From CAZAEL01 sp964484135 (lineage in GTDB: Bacteria > Elusimicrobiota > Elusimicrobia > FEN-1173), in contig CAZAEL010000035.1 in NCBI GenBank assembly GCA_964484135.1, positions 1-23,373 on the forward strand: a stretch of 23,373 bases of DNA. Reading direction: 5' to 3'. The notes under the pieces are model-generated. The model had not been told where the DNA came from. It was given only the letters and a program-made list of their open reading frames with translations, and did no database searches. Shown here one piece after another: positions 5,644 through 14,008 of this stretch. The position numbers and the translations under genes are program-made. Numbering within the stretch: the first letter of the stretch is position 1; each line of letters starts with the position of its first letter.

Positions 5644-6410
5644 CCCATCGCCTCCCGGGCCACGACCGCCGGCATCCCCATGAGCCCCTGGAAAAAAGCG
5701 TCCACGGACAGACCGCCCTCCCGCAGCGCCGCGTCCACGGAACCCTGGAACCGGACCCGGCCTTCCCGCAGGACCACCCACCGGTCCGACGTTTTCCGGG
5801 CGTCCTCCAGGTGGTGGGTGGAGACCAGGATGGTCTTCCCCCGCCGTTTCCCCCACTCCTGGGTCATGAGCTCCCGGAGACGGATGGAGGAAAGGGGGTC
5901 CAGGTTCTGATGGGGCTCGTCCAGGAGCAGGACCGGGGGGTCGTGCAAAAGGGCCCGGGCCAGGAGGAGGCGCTGTTTCTGCCCGCTGGAAAGCTCGCGG
6001 AAGGGGCGATCCAGCAGGGGCAGGAGGTCCAGCTGTTCCCCCACCTCGGCCAGGCGGCGCTTCCAGGCGTCCCCCGGCAGGTTGTGGAGCTGGGCGTAGA
6101 ACCAGAGGTTGAGGCGCACGGAAAGCCGGCCGTAAAAGGAATGGTCCTCGGAGGAGGCGAAGCCCAGGAGGCGTTTGGCGGCGCCCAGGTCCTTGTGGGC
6201 GTCCGTCCCGTCCAGGAACACTTGGCCTTCGTCCGGGGTGAGGAGCGTGGCGATGGTTTTGAGCAGGGTGGTCTTGCCCGACCCGTTGGGGCCCAGCAGG
6301 CAGAGCACGGTCCCCTGGGGCACTTCCAGGGACACGTCCTGGACCGCGGCTTTGACGCCGGCGGAGGTCGAAAAACGTTTGGTGACGTTCAGGACGCGGA
6401 GGAAGGACAT
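5640..6410 (-). CDS. ABC transporter ATP-binding protein (ABC-2 exporter)
   Basis: The 256-residue protein has all nucleotide-binding motifs in order: Walker A GPNGSGKTT (about 40-48), a Q-loop position occupied by a SSED segment, signature LSSGQKQR, Walker B VLLLDEP and H-loop STHH. The signature LSSGQ and the D-loop region NLDPLSS are standard for ABC-2 type exporter subunits. The Q-loop Gln is not obvious, since the sequence there reads LGFASSEDHSFY; this resembles other ABC-2 ATPases where the region varies. The gene overlaps the permease gene by four bases. Upstream lies the 140-bp heptad-rich inverted repeat separating it from the HD-GYP gene. No Shine-Dalgarno sequence is seen before the ATG. 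Confidence 0.92.
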   Translation of the reverse strand: MSFLRVLNVTKRFSTSAGVKAAVQDVSLEVPQGTVLCLLGPNGSGKTTLLKTIATLLTPDEGQVFLDGTDAHKDLGAAKRLLGFASSEDHSFYGRLSVRLNLWFYAQLHNLPGDAWKRRLAEVGEQLDLLPLLDRPFRELSSGQKQRLLLARALLHDPPVLLLDEPHQNLDPLSSIRLRELMTQEWGKRRGKTILVSTHHLEDARKTSDRWVVLREGRVRFQGSVDAALREGGLSVDAFFQGLMGMPAVVAREAMG

Positions 6411-6415
6411 AAGTC

Positions 6416-6555
6416 AAAAGGCGTGGAAAGTGGGAGGTGAGAAGTGGGAAGGAAAGGCGTTAGAAGCAGAAGGTAAAATGCGAAGGCCAGAAAAGCGGAA
6501 CGTCTTTGTCATGTTTTTCCCTTGAACTTTTCACCTCTCACTTGAAACGCCTTTT
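6416..6555. repeat. 140-bp element with 30-bp imperfect inverted ends made of heptads
   Basis: The left arm (6416-6445) and the reverse complement of the right arm (6526-6555) both start AAAAGGCGT and end in GTGAnAAGT, and are identical at 25 of 30 positions. The left arm contains three tandem heptads, AGTGGGA-GGTGAGA-AGTGGGA (6429-6449). The element fills nearly the whole gap between the HD-GYP and ABC ATPase genes. It could fold into a long hairpin in RNA, or be a small non-coding mobile repeat. The same heptads recur at 17051-17144. Confidence 0.7.
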
Positions 6556-6559
6556 CCGT

Positions 6560-7678
6560 TCAGAGGCCCCTGACCCACCAGCGCTGGGCCCGCAGCTCCA
6601 GGAGGAGACGCTGGTCCGGGGTCTTCAAGGCGGTTTCATCCACGGCCTCGGCCACGTAGAGGATGGGCTGGGTGGCCAAATTGACGATCCGCGGCTTGGC
6701 CAGCCGGCCGCCCTGGGCGTCCAGGAGGAGTTTGACCTTGGGGCGCGTGGGCAGCCCCGGGTTGGTGAACACCACGCGGCCGATCTCGCCCGAGCTCAGC
6801 CGCACGAAGGAACCGGGCGGGTACAGGGAGAGTGCCTCGATGAGGGTCTTGATGATGCCGGGCTCAAAGGCCTTTTCGTGTTCCTGGATCATGTGGCGCA
6901 GGGCGTTGTGGGGCAGGATGCGGGACCGCCAGGCCCGCGGGTGCGTGACGGCCTCGTACACGTCGCAGGCGCCGATGATCTTGGCCAGGCGGTGGATGGC
7001 GTCCGAGCGGCGGCCCTCCGGGTAACCGGTCCCTTCGGCCCGTTCATGCACCTGTCCCACGATGTCCTGGAGCTGGGCGCGCGTGTCGTGCGGGAGGCCG
7101 GGAAAGAGCGCGGCCAGCAGTTTTTGGCTCTCCCGGGGATGGCTCCGCACCAGCGCCCGTTCCTCGTCCGTGAGGGACGCGGCCTTGAGCGCCAAGGGCA
7201 GGCAGACGGTCATGCCCAGGTCGTGCAGGAAGGCGCCCACCCCCAGGAGGGAAAGCTCCTCCGGCGGCAGGGAGACCGCCATGCCCAGGCGGAGGCTGAA
7301 GATGGTCACGTTGACCGCGTGGGCGGGCAGGTAGTTGTCCGGGGTGGACCGGTCCGCCAGGGCCAGGAGTTCCTGGTTCCCCGACTCCAGGAGCGCGAGG
7401 ATTTTGAGGACGGGGTCCCGGGGCAGAGGCTGGGGGCCGACGGCCGGGGTTTGGGCGGCCGTATGCAGGGCCCGCGACGCGGACACGGCCTCGGCGTACA
7501 CCTCCGTGGCCTTGAGGGAGTGGTCCGCGATCTTCTGTTCCACCGCCTCTTCCGGCTCGTCGGCGACGGGCGTCGAGGGGTCGGAGAGGGCGGAACCGGA
7601 AGCCGGCGGCGAGGGAGGGACGCCGGAGGGCGGCGGGGCCGCCGTGTCCTTGCGTTTGAGGATGTCTGAAAACTTCAT
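6560..7678 (-). CDS. HD-GYP-type domain protein (divergent cyclic-di-GMP phosphodiesterase family)
   Basis: The 372-residue protein has a Pro-rich low-complexity start (about 12-45), then an HD-GYP domain at roughly 90-285. Visible motifs are HAVNV (His120), FLHDLGM (His152-Asp153), SHPRES (His180), VHERAEGTGYPEG (His211, GYP 218-220) and CDVYEAVT (Asp239). Two signature positions are changed: HDxGK has Met for Lys, and the HHE pair has Val for its first His. The latter is a metal ligand in characterised enzymes, so activity on cyclic-di-GMP is doubtful. After the domain comes the usual C-terminal tail (YPPGSFVRLSSGEIGRVV...). It follows the GH94 gene by 58 bases without a good ribosome-binding site and precedes the heptad repeat. 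It may be a sensor or binding protein rather than an active enzyme. Confidence 0.88.
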   Translation of the reverse strand: MKFSDILKRKDTAAPPPSGVPPSPPASGSALSDPSTPVADEPEEAVEQKIADHSLKATEVYAEAVSASRALHTAAQTPAVGPQPLPRDPVLKILALLESGNQELLALADRSTPDNYLPAHAVNVTIFSLRLGMAVSLPPEELSLLGVGAFLHDLGMTVCLPLALKAASLTDEERALVRSHPRESQKLLAALFPGLPHDTRAQLQDIVGQVHERAEGTGYPEGRRSDAIHRLAKIIGACDVYEAVTHPRAWRSRILPHNALRHMIQEHEKAFEPGIIKTLIEALSLYPPGSFVRLSSGEIGRVVFTNPGLPTRPKVKLLLDAQGGRLAKPRIVNLATQPILYVAEAVDETALKTPDQRLLLELRAQRWWVRGL

Positions 7679-7736
7679 AATGAATGTGCCGTCCCGCCGG
7701 TCTCCTCAGCGGGCCGCCCTTGATGGAACCGCCGGG

Positions 7737-10277
7737 TCAGCGGGGCGCCGGGCCCACGTACACCGTCACGTCGTTGGTCTGTCCGGGCGTGGCCGGGAGC
7801 ACGTCCCCGGCCCAGGGCCGGCCGTTGAACACCAGGCGGTGCGTTCCGCGCGGCAATTTTCGGTCCCGTTCGAACCGGATGCGGTAAGTCCCGCCCCGGA
7901 AGGTCCGGACCGCCTTGGCGCGGTCCCAGTCCGGCGGCAGGCAAGGCCGGATTCGCAGGCCGTCCCAGTCGGGACGGATCCCCAGGAACCATTCCGTGGA
8001 GATGCGGAAGAACCAGGCGGCGGAGCCGGTGTACCAGGTCCATCCGCCGCGTCCCGGCGTGGGGGAGCCGGGGCCGTCCACGTTGCCCGGCGTCACGTAA
8101 GGCTCGCAACGGTACAGCTCTGGCTCCTTGGTCCCCCGCAGGATGGGGCACATGCGCCGGTACAGGTCCCAGGCCTTGGCCGCCCGCCCGATGTGGCATT
8201 CCATCTGCAGAGCCCACACCGCGGCGTGGAAATAGATGCCGCCGTTTTCCCGCGTGGTGGGCGAGTAACGCGTCAGGTATCCGACCTTCTCGTCCGGCAC
8301 CGTGTACGCGGGGGTCAGGAGGAGGGGCCCATGGGGGCCGTACAAATATTTTTCCAGCGCGTTCAGAAGCGATTTCTTGCGGGCCGGCGAGTCCACCACG
8401 CCGTTCAAGAGGGCCCAGGTCTGGCAGTTGAGGAAGATTTTTCCCTCCGCGTTCTTGCGGCTGCCCAGCACCGTGCCGTCGTCGCAGGTGGCCCCGAAGT
8501 ACCATTGGCCGTCCCAGGCGTGGCGGTTGATGTCCTTTTTGAGTTTCTCCGCCCGCGCCAGGTACCGGCGCGCCCGGTCCTTTTCCCTGGACGGCAGGGC
8601 GTTGTTCTGCACCGCCTGCTCGATCAAGAGGGCCCAGTCTCGCAGAACGCCGTACAGGAAGTGGCCCATCCACACGCTCTCGCCCTTCCAGTCCGCGCCC
8701 ACGGCGGAGAGGCCGTCGTTCCAGTCCGCCTCGCCCATGAGCGGCAGGCCGCGGGGGCTGAAGCGGGTCAGGGACTTTTCGATGGCCCGCACCGCGTGGT
8801 CGTACAAGGAGCCGGAAACGGTCTTGGTTTCCCCCTTCCGGCGGGCGTAGGGCACGTTCTCGGCGAGGAGCGTCCAGCGGGCCGTTTCCTTGAGGTAGTT
8901 CACCATGACGAAGGGCAGCCAGAGCAGGTCGTCGGAGTATTTGGACGGGAGGCCCTCCTCCGAGAGGGGGTGCCACCAATGGTACACGGTGCCGTCCGCA
9001 AACTGATGGGCGGCGTGGAGCCGGATCTGGTCCCGGGTGCGGTCGGGCTCCAGGGGCAGGAAAATCTGGCTGTCCTGCAGCTGGTCCCGGAAGCCGTACG
9101 CGCCCCCCATCTGGTAGTACGCGGTGCGGCCCCAGATGCGGGCCGAGAGGGCCTGGTACCTGAGCCAGGTGTTGGTCAGCAGGTTGAAGGCCGGGTCCGG
9201 CGTCTCCACCGGAAAGTTGGACAGGTATTTGTCCCAGAAGGCCTCGGTGCGGTGCCAGACGCGGTCCACCTGCTCGAAGTTTTGGAACTGCTTCGCCTTG
9301 ACCAGCGCCTGCGTCTCGGAGTCCGCCGCGCCCAGGGTGAAGAGCACGCTGCGCTCCTCCCCGGCCTTGAGGTCCACCGGCACGCAGAGGCTGGCGATGC
9401 CGTCGTCCCATTTGTGGGTGGTCTTGCCCACGTATCGCCCCTCTTGGAGGGCGGCCGGGCTCTGCAGGGAGCCGTAGTTGCCGAGGAAGGCCTGCTTGTC
9501 GCCCGAGGCGGCGCGGACCGGCAGGCTCACGCCGTGCCAGGCCACGTGGTCCCAGGTGCGGTTCCAGTTCTGCCCCTTGGCGTTCTTGAGCGGGGAGAGC
9601 CGTTTTTTCGCCAGGACGATTTTCTGCCCCTCGTGGAAAGAGGTCTCGATGAAGGTGCGGTGGAACTCCCGGTGCCAGTCGGGCGAGTCCCCCAGGTTCC
9701 ATTCGAAGTAGGTCCAGAGGGTGAGACGGCGGGGCTTCTTGGACAGGTTGCGCACCCGGAGCCGCCAGATTTCGAGGGGCTCTTCGTGCGGCACGAACAC
9801 CATCCACTGGGTCTGGATTTGGCTCTTCTGGGAAGTGATGGCGGTGTATCCCACGCCGTGCACGCATTCGTAGGAGTCCATCTTGGCGCGCACCGGCTGC
9901 CAGCCCGCGGACCAGAACTCGCCCGTTTGCTCGTCCCGGACGTAGATGTACCGGCCCCAGTCGTCCCGGATCATGTCCTGGTTCCAGCGCGTGATTCGGT
10001 TCATGGAGGCGTGGTGGAGCCAGGAATAGCCGGACCCGGTCTGGGACAGGGCCACCCCGTAGGTGCCGGTGGACATGACGTTCACCCAGGGCCGGGGGGT
10101 GTCCGGGCGCGTGATGATGAAGCTTTTCCCGTCGTCGGAAAACCGGCCGTACGGGGTTTTAAAAGGGAAACGGGCGGATGTTTTCAAGGCGGAAAGTCCT
10201 CCTAAGGGGTCATGGTTTTTGCCGTTTGAAAAAGGCGTTTGAATCCGGGGGCGGACCAGAATGTCGGGAGAGGCCAT
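7737..10277 (-). CDS. GH94 glycoside phosphorylase (cellobiose phosphorylase-like)
   Basis: The 846-residue protein matches GH94: an N-terminal beta-sandwich with GRYIYVRDEQTGEFWSAGWQPV (about 108-130) and YECVHGVGYT, an (alpha/alpha)6 barrel with AYGFRDQLQDSQIF (393-406) and DGTVYHWWHP, and the catalytic segment GEADWNDGL with probable general acid Asp521. A beta-rich C-terminal part follows. These enzymes split beta-linked gluco-oligosaccharides with phosphate, releasing a sugar 1-phosphate and saving ATP. No signal peptide is present, fitting cytoplasmic action on imported sugars. The size is near cellobiose-type members and shorter than the roughly 1100-residue beta-1,2-oligoglucan phosphorylases, so linkage is open. 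The ATG at 10277 overlaps the GH35 stop by one base (TGATG); the GTG one codon earlier is an alternative. Confidence 0.92.
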   Translation of the reverse strand: MASPDILVRPRIQTPFSNGKNHDPLGGLSALKTSARFPFKTPYGRFSDDGKSFIITRPDTPRPWVNVMSTGTYGVALSQTGSGYSWLHHASMNRITRWNQDMIRDDWGRYIYVRDEQTGEFWSAGWQPVRAKMDSYECVHGVGYTAITSQKSQIQTQWMVFVPHEEPLEIWRLRVRNLSKKPRRLTLWTYFEWNLGDSPDWHREFHRTFIETSFHEGQKIVLAKKRLSPLKNAKGQNWNRTWDHVAWHGVSLPVRAASGDKQAFLGNYGSLQSPAALQEGRYVGKTTHKWDDGIASLCVPVDLKAGEERSVLFTLGAADSETQALVKAKQFQNFEQVDRVWHRTEAFWDKYLSNFPVETPDPAFNLLTNTWLRYQALSARIWGRTAYYQMGGAYGFRDQLQDSQIFLPLEPDRTRDQIRLHAAHQFADGTVYHWWHPLSEEGLPSKYSDDLLWLPFVMVNYLKETARWTLLAENVPYARRKGETKTVSGSLYDHAVRAIEKSLTRFSPRGLPLMGEADWNDGLSAVGADWKGESVWMGHFLYGVLRDWALLIEQAVQNNALPSREKDRARRYLARAEKLKKDINRHAWDGQWYFGATCDDGTVLGSRKNAEGKIFLNCQTWALLNGVVDSPARKKSLLNALEKYLYGPHGPLLLTPAYTVPDEKVGYLTRYSPTTRENGGIYFHAAVWALQMECHIGRAAKAWDLYRRMCPILRGTKEPELYRCEPYVTPGNVDGPGSPTPGRGGWTWYTGSAAWFFRISTEWFLGIRPDWDGLRIRPCLPPDWDRAKAVRTFRGGTYRIRFERDRKLPRGTHRLVFNGRPWAGDVLPATPGQTNDVTVYVGPAPR

Positions 10278-12802
10278 CACCAGGCCGCCGACAGTTTGGT
10301 GAGCGGGGCCGCGGCCTTAAACGAGACCAGGGCCCGGCCCTTGCGCCAGACGACCGCGGCTTTTTGCGCGCCGGCGCGGGCCGAGCGGGGCTTTTGTCCA
10401 GCGGACAGGCACACCTCCACGGACTGGCCGGGCTCCGCGGCCAAGTCCAGGTCCACGCGTTTCGCGGCGACGCGCAGGCCCCGGGGCTCGGCCGTGGCGT
10501 ACACCAGCCGTTTGTCCGGCCCCAAGGGGATGTTGAGGGGCAAGGCGATCCCCGAAAGGGGCTCCAGCCGGAGCCGGCCTTTTTCCGGGAAACGGATTTT
10601 TTCCCCGGACCCGGGAAGGGTCAGGGAAAGGGAGGCGTCCTTGGCGATGAAGTGGTAGTTGAAGACGAACAGGAAGCCGAAGTCCTCGCTTTCCCGCAGG
10701 GTGGCCTGCACGTCCCAGGGGTCGCAAACCACGCGGGGCGCCAGGCCCAGGGACGCGCCCCAGTCCCGCACCCAGTCGCGGTAATGATCGAAGATGTGGG
10801 GCAGGCCGAACCCCACCGCCAGGACCTCGCCCCGGCCCACGGATTTCTTCAGCGCGGCCGCGGCGCCCTTGGAGAGCGAAACGAACGGATGGTGGCCGTT
10901 GTCGCTTCGGAAGGCCTGGATGGGCCCCTGTACCCAATAATCCTTCCCGTCCTGGGAATAGAGGTTGCCGGAAAGCTCCTCCGCGCGGGAAAGGCCCAAC
11001 TCCTGGCCCAGCAAGGTTTCCTCCTCGCCGCGGAGGTCCAGGGAGGGAAGGCGCGGATAGAGCACCAGTTTGCCCCCTTCTTTGACGTACGCGGCCAGTT
11101 TGGCCTGGGTGTCCCGGTCCATGAAATCCAGGGAATAGACCCAGAGGCTGGGAAACTTTTTCAAAACATCCAGGGGCGTGCGCTGGAGATCGGCGAAGTT
11201 GTAGTTGTACCCCGCCAACTGGACGAGCCGGGCCATGCCGTCGTACCAGAGGTTGGTGCGCTGGCCTTCCAGCTTCTCCACCCATGTCCCCGTGAAATAT
11301 TCCGTGGCGTAGTACGGCAGGTAAAACCCCAGGGCCGTGTCCACGGCTTTTTGCGTCTGGGCCAGGTACGGGCCGGCCCAGGAAAGGAACCGGCCGAAAT
11401 CCTTGAGCGGCTGGAGATGGGGTTTCTCTTGGCCTCGGGCGTCCACGGGCGCCTGCCAGTCGTGGTACGTGCCGAACATGCCGTAGCCCGGGGCGTTGAC
11501 CCCGCCCGCGAACATGTAGGCGTTCACGCCGCCCAGCCCCTGCGACACGGCGCTCTTCAGGTGCAGCAGCACCTGGGGCGGATAGATGCGGGGGCGGTCC
11601 CGCATGATGCCGGTCTGGAGCTCGGCGCAGACCACCGGCACGTCCGAATCGTAGGACACCTCGTGCTGCGGCGGCGTGGGCAGGCTGTGCAGGGGTTTGG
11701 AGAAGTCGGGGACGGCCCTGGACCGTCCGGCCCCCACAGCGGTCCGCGCCGGGCGCGCGCTGTTGAGCAGACGGGTGACCTCCGTGGTCAGGGCCACGTC
11801 GTGGAAGTTTTCGAAGTCCAGGTGCCGCATCTGGTACGCGCCGCCGAAGATCAGGTTCGGGGTGAGGAGCGGGAAATCCCGGAACATCGACGTGGTCATG
11901 GGGGAGTACACCCCCCGCCCGCGGATGTCGTAGTCGTAGAACTGGGGGATGTTGCAGAAGAGCGGCACCTCCACGCCGTGGGCCTTGGCCCGGGAGGAGA
12001 GGGACAGGAAATAGGCGGCGTAATACCGCCGGTAGAACAGGGCCCAGTCATGGAAGACCGCCAGGCGCGGCAGCTCCACTTTTTCCGACGGGGCCGGCTG
12101 TTCCACGTCCTCGAAGCTCGCGTGCGAGGAGCCGTGGGCCTCGTTCAGCTTTTCGACGGTCCCATACTTCTCCTGCAGGAAGGAACGGTACATGTCGTTG
12201 ACGTGGGGCTTGTAGTCCGCGCCCTTCTGCAGCCAATGGACCATGGCCACTTCATTGCAGAGCTGGACCCCGGTCACGTTGCCGCCCCGGGTGACCTGCC
12301 GTTTGACGATCTCGGGCAGGAGCCCGTCGTACCAGTTCCCCACCTTCTCCTGGAAGCCGGGGTGCAGGTAGGACACCATGGTGACGTGCGGAAGGTTCCC
12401 CACGTCGCGGTGGCCGGTGACGAACAGGTCCGGGAATTTCTGGGTCAACCAGACCGGGAGGCCTTCGTTCTTCAGCTCCGCGTTGGAGACGGGCCCCACC
12501 CGCACCATGGCCAGGAGGCCTTCCTTGGCGGCCAAGTCGAAGAAACCCAGGACGTCCCGCTCCGGGTGCGTGCGCCCGGTCAGGTCCACCCGCCCCTCCT
12601 CCGGCTCGTGCCAGATCCAGGGGATGTAGCTGCTGACGGTGTTGAACCCGGCGGCCTTCAGTTTCCGAAGCCGGTCCTTCCACTGGGCCTTGGGCACGCG
12701 GAAGTAGTGCAGCTCGCCGGAATAGAGGAAGACGGGCTTCCCCCCCAGCCGGAAATTGCCGCCTTTGAATTCGATGGTGTTCTCTTGTGTGCCTGTTTTC
12801 AT
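10277..12802 (-). CDS. GH35 family glycosidase or glycosyltransferase-like enzyme
   Basis: The 841-residue protein has the GH35 pattern in its TIM barrel: FLYSGELHYFRVP (25-37), LKAAGFNTVSSYIPWIWHEPEEG (48-70), GPVSN...EGLPVWL (103-119), the acid/base region VQLCNEVAM (Glu184) and the nucleophile region VVCAELQTG (Glu394). Beta-sandwich domains fill the rest. Residues that are EN(E/Y) in ordinary beta-galactosidases are here CNEVA, so galactose specificity should not be assumed. The family also contains exo-glucosaminidases and a beta-1,2-glucosyltransferase described from Ignavibacterium, which is attractive given the GH94 and GH144-like neighbours. No signal peptide is evident, so it is probably cytoplasmic. 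The ATG at 12802 is preceded by a GA-rich ribosome-binding stretch, and the stop overlaps the GH94 start. Confidence 0.9.
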   Translation of the reverse strand: MKTGTQENTIEFKGGNFRLGGKPVFLYSGELHYFRVPKAQWKDRLRKLKAAGFNTVSSYIPWIWHEPEEGRVDLTGRTHPERDVLGFFDLAAKEGLLAMVRVGPVSNAELKNEGLPVWLTQKFPDLFVTGHRDVGNLPHVTMVSYLHPGFQEKVGNWYDGLLPEIVKRQVTRGGNVTGVQLCNEVAMVHWLQKGADYKPHVNDMYRSFLQEKYGTVEKLNEAHGSSHASFEDVEQPAPSEKVELPRLAVFHDWALFYRRYYAAYFLSLSSRAKAHGVEVPLFCNIPQFYDYDIRGRGVYSPMTTSMFRDFPLLTPNLIFGGAYQMRHLDFENFHDVALTTEVTRLLNSARPARTAVGAGRSRAVPDFSKPLHSLPTPPQHEVSYDSDVPVVCAELQTGIMRDRPRIYPPQVLLHLKSAVSQGLGGVNAYMFAGGVNAPGYGMFGTYHDWQAPVDARGQEKPHLQPLKDFGRFLSWAGPYLAQTQKAVDTALGFYLPYYATEYFTGTWVEKLEGQRTNLWYDGMARLVQLAGYNYNFADLQRTPLDVLKKFPSLWVYSLDFMDRDTQAKLAAYVKEGGKLVLYPRLPSLDLRGEEETLLGQELGLSRAEELSGNLYSQDGKDYWVQGPIQAFRSDNGHHPFVSLSKGAAAALKKSVGRGEVLAVGFGLPHIFDHYRDWVRDWGASLGLAPRVVCDPWDVQATLRESEDFGFLFVFNYHFIAKDASLSLTLPGSGEKIRFPEKGRLRLEPLSGIALPLNIPLGPDKRLVYATAEPRGLRVAAKRVDLDLAAEPGQSVEVCLSAGQKPRSARAGAQKAAVVWRKGRALVSFKAAAPLTKLSAAW

Positions 12803-12847
12803 GAGTCCTCTTCTCCCTCGTTCCGTCCGATGGGCGCGTCGGGGTTT

Positions 12848-13945
12848 TTAGGGGACGACCTTCAGGTCGTCCAGGAAGATTTTGCCTTTGCCGGCGGGGC
12901 CGCTGACCGCCACGTCGATGTACACGACGTGGGCCGTGTCCAGCTGGTTGTCTCCCCCCCACAGGTACTGAAGCTCGGAGAGCGGCAGGCGGATCTCCTT
13001 CCAGACTTTGTCCGCGCCCTGGCCCTCCAGCACCTTGCCGAAGGTGGAATCGTCCCGGTCCACCACTTTGAACTCCACGTTGGTGGGATCGCCCTCTCCT
13101 TTGATCAGGAACACGAAAGCCGCCGTGGGAGACAGGGACAGCTTGACGGATTTCCGGATGGACACCCATTGGTTGGCCGGGATGGAATACTGGACGGTCA
13201 GGGCTTTGCCCTTTTGGCCGGCCTGGGTCCCGAGGCTGATGGTGGCCCCCTGCCCCTGGCTGGGAGTCCAGCCGTCGGTGGTCTCGCAGTCCGCGATCAC
13301 GCCGTCCTTGGGCAGGGCCGCGCCCGGGGAGGGGATGAGACGCAGCTCGTCCAGGAACACCTCGCCCGCCCCGCCGTCGCCGGCGCTCACGGCCACGTAA
13401 ATTTCCTGCAGGGGGCCGAGGGTCTTGTCGCCGCCCCACCAGTACGTGAACTCGGTCTCGTCGATGACGATGCGCGTCCAGTCTCCGGTGCTGGTGAAGG
13501 CCGGGCGCTTGATGCCGTAGTTGGTCCCGTCCGTGTCCACCAGTTTGATTTCCAGGACGTTGGACTTCCCCGCGGACTTCATCCAAAACTCGATCGCCTT
13601 CCCCTGCACCGTGGCCACCTTCATGGGTTTGGAGATCTGGACCCACTGCTTGGTGTCCTTCAGGTCGTATTTGAGCTTGAGCGCCGACCCCTCCTTGCCC
13701 GCAACGCGCTCCAGGGACAGGTCGGTGCCGTCGGCCTTGAGCGGCGTCCAGTCCACGGCCTCGAAATTGTCGAGGAGCGTGGAAAGCGACACGGAAGCCG
13801 CGGCGGTGGCGGCTTTGCCCGAGGACGGCGTCGCGGAAGGGGGTTTGGGCCCGGTCGCGGGTTTGCTGGCGGCCGGCAGGGGACGGGCCGCGAGGGCCAG
13901 GGTCAGGAACGCGGCGAACAAAGACGAAAACTTCCGAGTGGACAT
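12848..13945 (-). CDS. Secreted protein with two jelly-roll (CBM11-like) modules
   Basis: The 365-residue protein starts at an ATG with an excellent AGGAGG eight bases upstream. A signal peptide (MSTRKFSSLFAAFLTLALAARPLPAAS) is followed by a Pro/Ala-rich linker. Two modules of about 150 residues follow, each starting with a (L/V)-I-x-(D/N)-(F/C)-E segment. They end in parallel motifs: FTYWWGGDKTLGPLQEIYVAV...GEVFLDELRLIP in the first and LQYLWGGDNQLDTAHVVYIDV...GKIFLDDLKVVP in the second, a clear internal duplication. No catalytic domain is present. The shape is that of a beta-glucan-binding jelly roll; a related module ends the GH144-like enzyme and two more lie in the outer-membrane protein. 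It probably binds the operon's glycan in the periplasm. Position between the importer and GH35 genes supports this; the ligand is unknown. Confidence 0.82.
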   Translation of the reverse strand: MSTRKFSSLFAAFLTLALAARPLPAASKPATGPKPPSATPSSGKAATAAASVSLSTLLDNFEAVDWTPLKADGTDLSLERVAGKEGSALKLKYDLKDTKQWVQISKPMKVATVQGKAIEFWMKSAGKSNVLEIKLVDTDGTNYGIKRPAFTSTGDWTRIVIDETEFTYWWGGDKTLGPLQEIYVAVSAGDGGAGEVFLDELRLIPSPGAALPKDGVIADCETTDGWTPSQGQGATISLGTQAGQKGKALTVQYSIPANQWVSIRKSVKLSLSPTAAFVFLIKGEGDPTNVEFKVVDRDDSTFGKVLEGQGADKVWKEIRLPLSELQYLWGGDNQLDTAHVVYIDVAVSGPAGKGKIFLDDLKVVP

Positions 13946-14008
13946 GGCAGAAACCTCCTGTGAATTTGAGAGAAACGGTCCCGCGATGGTGAAAAACGGC
14001 GCCCCGGC

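Noticed and set aside
4834..6417. Single 527-codon frame covering ABC permease and ATPase region
   Set aside because: Only its second half is the permease; the first half is an out-of-frame reading of the ATPase gene, and the permease has a coupled GTG at 5643.
7335..10205. Long plus-strand open frame (956 codons) opposite the GH94 gene
   Set aside because: It lies antisense to a gene with clear GH94 motifs; its translation is Gly/Arg/Val/His-rich with no domain, as expected from GC-rich codon bias.
10178..13963. Plus-strand open frame of 1261 codons opposite GH35 and the two-module protein
   Set aside because: Shadow of two recognised minus-strand genes; spans their boundary and shows no motif, signal or ribosome-binding site.
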